From: Nitrososphaerales archaeon TH526 | Lineage (GTDB): Archaea; Thermoproteota; Nitrososphaeria; Nitrososphaerales; Nitrososphaeraceae | DNA: 6,326 bases | Direction: 5' to 3' | NCBI GenBank assembly: GCA_014523665.1 | Contig: JAATVR010000073.1 | Location: 1-6,326 of the forward strand | Part shown: positions 5,439-6,326 of the stretch, in pieces | Layout of the letters: each line of letters opens with the position of its first letter | Position numbering within the stretch: the first letter of the stretch is position 1 | The notes under the pieces: model-generated | What the model saw: the letters and a program-made list of their open reading frames with translations, nothing else | Databases searched by the model: none | What the model was told of the DNA's origin: nothing | Made by a program: the position numbers and the translations under genes

Positions 5439-5446
5439 TTATATAC
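5439..5446 (+). promoter_or_regulatory. TATA box of the ABM-domain gene
   Basis: TTATATAC closely matches the archaeal TATA consensus. Its spacing predicts transcription start at about 5465, only a few bases before the GTG at 5471, so the mRNA is probably leaderless or has a very short leader. Confidence 0.6.
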
Positions 5447-5470
5447 GAAAAATGATATCAATAGGTCACC

Positions 5471-6067
5471 GTGAGTACAGAGACTAAATCAAAAACGGTT
5501 ATTTCCTTGATTAGCAGGAGTATAAAACCCGGATACGAAAAGGATTATGATGATTGGCTTAAGCGTTTTTTAGAATTTGAGAGAAAGGCTCTGGGATATC
5601 TCGGAACAACCGTTGTATTGCCTGGCGGTACAAATTCTAACAGACGGTACATTATCCGCCGCTTCACTGATAAGGCCTCAATGGATATTTGGGATAATTC
5701 TCCAGATGTTCAAAGACTACTGCAAGAGGCGAATAAATATTCTACAAGATATTATGAAACAGCCACTGGTCTAGAAACGTGGTTTGTGCTACCTGATTTA
5801 AAACCAGTCCTGCCACCGCCTAGGTGGAAGATGTCCATTGTTGTATTTCTTGCAGCTTATACAATTAGCTTATTGTCACGATCTATTCTTGGTCACTTAT
5901 TGGGTGAGTGGTCGCTAATAGCTTCCAGCATTGTTTTTACTGCGATACTAGTAGTTTCGCTTACATATCTTTTGCTGCCTCTATTAAGTCGCCTTTTGAG
6001 GCGATGGCTCTATCCGGGCCAATGGGTCAAACCAAAAGTCTATGAGCCATGCGAGCCACCGAATTAA
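5471..6067 (+). CDS. antibiotic biosynthesis monooxygenase (ABM)-domain membrane protein, COG3224-like
   Basis: A 198-residue protein starting at GTG 5471, supported by the TATA box at 5439-5446 and by the alignable N-terminus. Residues about 8-105 form an ABM ferredoxin-like domain: VISLISRSIKPGYEKDYDDW is the first beta strand plus helix, then YLGTTVVLPGG, RRYIIRRFTDKASMDIWDNS, and ETATGLETWFVLP. Residues 115-121 (PPPRWKM) lead into two or three membrane helices (about 120-140 and 147-175), followed by LSRLLRRWLYP at 171-182. This ABM plus PPPRWKM plus TM plus RRWLYP layout is typical of COG3224 proteins. ABM domains act in cofactor-poor oxidations or haem/quinone chemistry; the activity of the membrane-anchored branch is unknown and should not be assumed. 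Its length is normal and intact. It is transcribed alone and converges on the minus-strand gene at the right edge. Confidence 0.88.
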   Translation: MSTETKSKTVISLISRSIKPGYEKDYDDWLKRFLEFERKALGYLGTTVVLPGGTNSNRRYIIRRFTDKASMDIWDNSPDVQRLLQEANKYSTRYYETATGLETWFVLPDLKPVLPPPRWKMSIVVFLAAYTISLLSRSILGHLLGEWSLIASSIVFTAILVVSLTYLLLPLLSRLLRRWLYPGQWVKPKVYEPCEPPN

Positions 6068-6086
6068 TCAGTACTTGTAGCCCCTG

Positions 6087-6100
6087 CACTTCATGAAGTG
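6087..6100. promoter_or_regulatory. 14-bp perfect palindrome
   Basis: CACTTCATGAAGTG is a perfect dyad without a loop, 20 bp after the ABM-gene stop in the gap before the convergent right-edge gene. It looks more like a dimeric-protein binding site than a terminator because it has no loop and no following T-tract. The rest of 6068-6217 shows nothing I recognise. Confidence 0.4.
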
Positions 6101-6217
6101 GACAAAAACTACGTTCATTAGCATGCACTACCTCAAGGATTCTCACAAGAACCTGGTCCTTCGGTTTGTTATAATAGTGTGACGGCTATATTCTCAGTAA
6201 TTCTGTATTTGCTGTAG

Positions 6218-6326
6218 CTAACTAGCAGCCGTGTCGAGAATGATGTCTAATCCGCCCTTGATTTTCAATGCCTTCTCCACATCTCGTGGTGATGCCTCTG
6301 GGTTAGCTTTGTAAAAGTAAAGTGAA
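6218..6326 (-). CDS. unrecognised protein, C-terminal part entering from right edge
   Basis: The minus strand is open from the window edge to a TAG at 6220-6218. The 35 visible residues read SLYFYKANPEASPRDVEKAL, then KIKGGLDIILDTAAS, with an amphipathic helix typical of real protein. Codon composition is balanced and there are no stops, but the frame is too short for a family call. The 5' end lies outside the window. The gene converges with the ABM-domain gene. Confidence 0.55.
   Translation of the reverse strand, partial: SLYFYKANPEASPRDVEKALKIKGGLDIILDTAAS

Overview
The window looks like accessory, gene-poor DNA from an ammonia-oxidising archaeon of the Nitrososphaerales (Ca. Nitrosocosmicus-like). 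This is inferred from four things: AT-rich DNA with archaeal TATA boxes just upstream of TTG/GTG starts, an N-formylglutamate-amidohydrolase-like protein of a type I associate with these archaea, a small secreted protein dense in N-glycosylation sequons, and a COG3224-type monooxygenase-domain membrane protein. No rRNA, tRNA or other phylogenetic marker is present, so the assignment is tentative. Only about half of the window is intact coding sequence.

Layout. 2-478 (+): 3' part of an N-formylglutamate amidohydrolase-like gene. 515-621: tandem 47-bp repeats carrying a 14-bp palindrome and a TATA-like box. 622-917: no convincing gene. 954-2093: an indel-free inverted repeat of two ~570-bp arms with no spacer. 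Each arm is the C-terminal part of a CaiB/BaiF (family III) CoA-transferase gene; both lack the N-terminal part and their 5' ends face each other. 2103-2209 (-): remnant of a TPR protein gene abutting the right arm. 2277-3299 (+): EamA/YedA-like 10-TM transporter. 3300-3932: intergenic, with a 22-codon minus-strand ORF behind a strong Shine-Dalgarno, two copies of a hairpin-forming repeat, and decayed minus-strand frames. 3957-4126 (+): small gene apparently frameshifted by a perfect 20-bp tandem duplication. 4234-4773 (+): secreted glycoprotein candidate. 4774-5470: intergenic, with a third copy of the hairpin element and a two-frame small-gene candidate. 5471-6067 (+): ABM-domain protein with two membrane helices. 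6218-6326 (-): C-terminal end of an unrecognised gene entering from the right.

The genes do not form an obvious operon or pathway. The intact ones (amidohydrolase, transporter, secreted protein, ABM protein) are separated by long spacers and appear to be transcribed singly. Between them lie gene relics and repeats, which suggests a region of repeated insertion, duplication and decay. I see no CRISPR array, complete insertion sequence, toxin-antitoxin pair or recognisable defence system. The items most worth a second look are the zero-spacer inverted repeat and the A/B/C intergenic hairpin elements.
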